Positions 6,251 to 8,246 of a DNA stretch of 8,246 nt are shown here, in pieces. Below the pieces are notes generated by a model, which worked only from the letters and a program-made list of their open reading frames with translations, did not search any database and was not told the DNA's origin. Within the stretch, counting starts at the first letter, position 1; each line of letters starts with the position of its first letter. The DNA comes from Candidatus Hydrogenedentota bacterium. GTDB lineage: Bacteria > Hydrogenedentota > Hydrogenedentia > Hydrogenedentales > SLHB01. The stretch lies in the NCBI GenBank assembly GCA_003557825.1, contig PWNM01000516.1, positions 1 through 8,246 on the forward strand. Direction: 5' to 3'. The position numbers were made by a program, and so were the translations under genes.

Positions 6251-7369
6251 TTATCCCGCTGCAGGGGTTAGCCCCGACATAAAGGCCGCGCGTTCCCGTT
6301 GTTTGTCTTTTCGTTTGTCGATTTCAAACACAAACCGAAGCACTTCGGCTACGGCGCGATAAAGCGACTCAGGGACCGGATCGTTCACCTCTACGGTACG
6401 ATAGATAGTCCGCGCCAACTCGGGTTCTTCGACGATGGGAACGTCGTGTTCAACCGCAATCTCGCGGATGCGGCTCGCCAAGAGGCGGGCGCCCTTAGCA
6501 ACGACCATCGGAGCATCCATGTCGGTCATGTCGTACCGTAAGGCGATGGCATAGGTCGTTGGGTTTGTGATGATCACATCGGCTGTAGGTACCTCGGCCA
6601 TCATACGTTGCATGGCCATCTGTCGTTGGATTTGTCGCACCCGTTGCTTGACCTTCGGATCCCCTTCGAGTTGCTTGGTCTCCTCTCGCGCCTCTTGGGT
6701 GGTCATTTTCAGATCCTCTCCATGCTGCCATCGCTGAAACCCAAAATCGAGCAGCCCAATCAACAGCATCACGATAACGACCCGCAGCCAGATAAGGCCT
6801 ACCAGGCTACTCACCCCATAGATCATTCCCAATGGCGTCAGCTGGGAGAGGACAAAAAGTTCATCGAGCCGATTCCGCATGGTCAGGTAGACGATATAGG
6901 AGATTATGGATAGTTTGGCGAGTGACTTGGCCAGCTCGACCAATGTCCGAAGCTTAAAAAATTTTCCAAATCCGGTAAAAATATTGAGTTTCTCGAGCTT
7001 TGGTGTCATCGCCTGTGGCGCTACCATGAACCCGACCTGCATGATGTTGGCGATGATGCCTGCGGCTAACATGAACAGCATAAACGGCATGGCCACGCGC
7101 ACAATATGAAACAGCGCTCCCATGGTGATGTGTTGCGTCGTTTCGCGCGTCACCGACAAGCTGGCCGCCATGGCAAAATAATAGCGAGTCGCCTCGGTAA
7201 GGGCCTGCATCATATACGGTCCCATCATCCACAAGGCGAGTAACGCCACCGCCAGCACCCATGCCGAGTTGAAGTCCTGGCTTTTGGCCACGTTGCCCTT
7301 ATCGCGTGCCTTCTGCAGCTTGTAGGGCGATGCCGGGATAACTTTTTCGCCGCCGGTTTCTTCCGCCAT
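6251..7369 (-). CDS. flhB: FlhB, flagellar export substrate-specificity switch protein, with variant NPTT cleavage motif
   Basis: The protein has 372 residues, close to the family norm of 350-385. It opens with a polar segment containing SPYKLQKARDKGNVAKSQDF (about 14-33), the typical FlhB N-terminus. Hydrophobic helices follow at about 36-55, 88-110, 150-165 and 183-208. The linker has KMTTQEAREE and EGDPKVKQR (about 221-243), then MMAEVPTADVIITNP. FlhB gates the export channel and normally cleaves itself between Asn and Pro of NPTH, which switches export from rod and hook to filament subunits. Here the site reads N269-P270-T271-T272: the codons AAC CCA ACG ACC show that His is replaced by Thr, while the cyclising Asn and the Pro are kept. 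The remainder of the cytoplasmic domain (VVAKGARLLASRIREIA, PIVEEPELAR) is standard. The ATG start has AGGA two bases upstream, next to the fliR stop. FlhA follows after 24 bases. Confidence 0.97.
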   Translation of the reverse strand: MAEETGGEKVIPASPYKLQKARDKGNVAKSQDFNSAWVLAVALLALWMMGPYMMQALTEATRYYFAMAASLSVTRETTQHITMGALFHIVRVAMPFMLFMLAAGIIANIMQVGFMVAPQAMTPKLEKLNIFTGFGKFFKLRTLVELAKSLAKLSIISYIVYLTMRNRLDELFVLSQLTPLGMIYGVSSLVGLIWLRVVIVMLLIGLLDFGFQRWQHGEDLKMTTQEAREETKQLEGDPKVKQRVRQIQRQMAMQRMMAEVPTADVIITNPTTYAIALRYDMTDMDAPMVVAKGARLLASRIREIAVEHDVPIVEEPELARTIYRTVEVNDPVPESLYRAVAEVLRFVFEIDKRKDKQRERAAFMSGLTPAAG

Positions 7370-7375
7370 AGTCCT

Positions 7376-8146
7376 TTACGCCATGCCTCGAATCAGATCA
7401 GCCACGTTTTGCCACATTCGGCCAAACATGCCGTCCAGCACAATCAAATACACCTCAATGGTCAGCGCTGTCAGTATCAACGCCATACCGATGGTTACCG
7501 GAAATCCCACCACGAAAAGATGAATCTGGGGAACCACTCGTCCCATCAGACCCATAGTGATGTACGTTAACAACAATGCGCCGCCCAACGGAGCCGCGAT
7601 AAACAACGCATCCACAAACATTCCCCGCCCCCATACGCCGACCTCGCGTAGGAGTTCGGGGCGCAACACAAGTCCTCCGATGGGGATGTGTTCAAATGTT
7701 ATAATCAGATGCTCGAGCATGATCAGATGGCCATCGAGGGCTAGCAAATAGAGCACCGCCAAGATAAAATAGAAGAACCCAAAGATGGGTACCTGCGTCT
7801 CCAGAGCCGGGTTAAACACATTGACCAGCGCAAACCCGCTTAGCATGTCCACGATTTGTCCGGCCACTTGAACGGCCGCAAAAGCCAGCGTCATGACGAA
7901 GCCCATCATCAATCCAATGGCCAGTTCCGATGCCCCGATGATCGCAAAAGACAGCATATCTCCGGGCAAGGTCTCAGGCAGCGCCGGCAATACCGGCGTT
8001 ATCACCATCGCCGTCATTGCTGCCAAACCAGCCTTTCCCATCAATGGAAAATTCCCTGAACCAAGCACCGGCGCTGCCACGATGAGCCCCGAAATCCGTA
8101 CCATGACCAGCACAAACACCTTGAAGACTTCGATTTCGAATATCAT
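7376..8146 (-). CDS. fliR: FliR, flagellar type III export gate membrane protein
   Basis: This is a 256-residue, strongly hydrophobic protein with about six membrane segments, within the usual FliR length of about 255-265. Family landmarks are APVLGS near residues 25-30, a long hydrophobic stretch with GFALVNVFNP at about 104-113, LALDGHLIML at about 135-144, and VPQIHLFVVGFP at about 205-216. FliR joins FliP and FliQ in the helical core of the export gate in the inner membrane. I chose the ATG at 8146, giving MIFEIEVFKVF, because FliR proteins usually start a few residues before the first helix. A longer frame opens with TTG at 8179 and would overlap fliQ by 29 bases. No clear Shine-Dalgarno precedes the ATG, but the fliQ stop is only four bases upstream (TGATGCCATG), so translational coupling is likely. 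The stop is six bases before flhB. Confidence 0.95.
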   Translation of the reverse strand: MIFEIEVFKVFVLVMVRISGLIVAAPVLGSGNFPLMGKAGLAAMTAMVITPVLPALPETLPGDMLSFAIIGASELAIGLMMGFVMTLAFAAVQVAGQIVDMLSGFALVNVFNPALETQVPIFGFFYFILAVLYLLALDGHLIMLEHLIITFEHIPIGGLVLRPELLREVGVWGRGMFVDALFIAAPLGGALLLTYITMGLMGRVVPQIHLFVVGFPVTIGMALILTALTIEVYLIVLDGMFGRMWQNVADLIRGMA

Positions 8147-8150
8147 GGCA

Positions 8151-8246
8151 TCACAGAATGAACTGGTTGAAACCGCCAAAGAGAATGGTCACAAAGTCGA
8201 GTGTTGTCGTCATCATAAACGGCAAGAACAAAACAAACGCGATAAA
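8151..8246 (-). CDS. fliQ: FliQ, flagellar export gate protein (C-terminal 31 residues, gene runs off the right edge)
   Basis: Reading in from the right edge on the minus strand gives an open frame of 31 codons ending in TGA. The translation includes LPFMMTTTLDFVTILF, which resembles the C-terminal end of FliQ: a membrane helix, a proline, then a short amphipathic tail of the (L/V)PFM...L.DFT..LF type. FliQ is a small protein (about 89 residues in the family) with two membrane helices that assembles with FliP and FliR into the core of the flagellar export gate. Its position directly before fliR fits the usual fliP-fliQ-fliR order. The stop lies four bases before the preferred fliR start. The fragment is short, so the call rests on both motif and position. 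Confidence 0.85.
   Translation of the reverse strand, partial: FIAFVLFLPFMMTTTLDFVTILFGGFNQFIL

Noticed and set aside
8147..8179. Longer fliR start at TTG 8179
   Set aside because: It would add 11 polar residues (MAVSTSSFCDA) not expected in FliR and overlap fliQ by 29 bases; the ATG at 8146 matches the family length and N-terminus.
1..8246. CRISPR arrays, insertion sequences, rRNA, tRNA, phage or defence genes
   Set aside because: I saw no regularly spaced direct repeats, transposase frames, terminal inverted repeats or tRNA-like features; the window is filled by the minus-strand genes listed.

Overview
The window is the distal part of a flagellar export and placement operon, read entirely on the minus strand, followed by genes that look unrelated to motility. 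In transcription order it holds the end of fliQ, then fliR, flhB, flhA, flhF and flhG. After these come a fusion of a HAD-type phosphatase with a multi-pass membrane domain, and the first 21 codons of a probable polyprenyl diphosphate synthase at the left edge. Every gene is recognised from its translated sequence alone; no database search was possible.

The organism is a motile bacterium, most likely Gram-negative. FlhF plus FlhG suggests polar flagella or otherwise controlled flagellar number. The order fliQ-fliR-flhB-flhA-flhF-flhG is common across motile bacteria. FlhF has a gammaproteobacteria-like G3 region (DTVG-x-SQ). FlhA has a sequence after its second or third membrane helix (residues about 91-130) unlike the usual gammaproteobacterial form, so I do not assign a phylum. 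Base composition is moderate and similar across the genes, with a more AT-rich patch in the left intergenic region.

Region by region: 8151-8246 is the FliQ C-terminus. 7376-8146 is fliR, 6251-7369 flhB and 4145-6226 flhA, which encode membrane parts of the flagellar type III export gate. 2647-4143 is flhF, an SRP-family GTPase that sets the flagellar site. 1806-2666 is flhG, a MinD-like ATPase that limits flagellar number and carries the DQAxxLR helix that activates FlhF. The flagellar genes are separated by -20 to +24 bases, as expected for one coupled transcript. 274-1737 is the HAD-membrane fusion, 68 bases beyond flhG. 64-273 is non-coding, with a perfect AT-rich palindrome containing TATAAT, and 1-63 is the start of the prenyl synthase-like gene.

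FliQ, FliR, FlhB and FlhA form the gate through which rod, hook and filament subunits leave the cell. FlhB normally cleaves itself to switch substrate class, FlhF recruits early basal-body parts to the pole, and FlhG resets FlhF. The main departures from expectation are an NPTT sequence in place of NPTH at the FlhB autocleavage site, a G3 motif in FlhF without the usual SRP-GTPase arginine, and possible lipid or isoprenoid genes where fliA and chemotaxis genes often follow flhG. I did not find a clearly new multi-gene system; most of the window is an ordinary flagellar operon.
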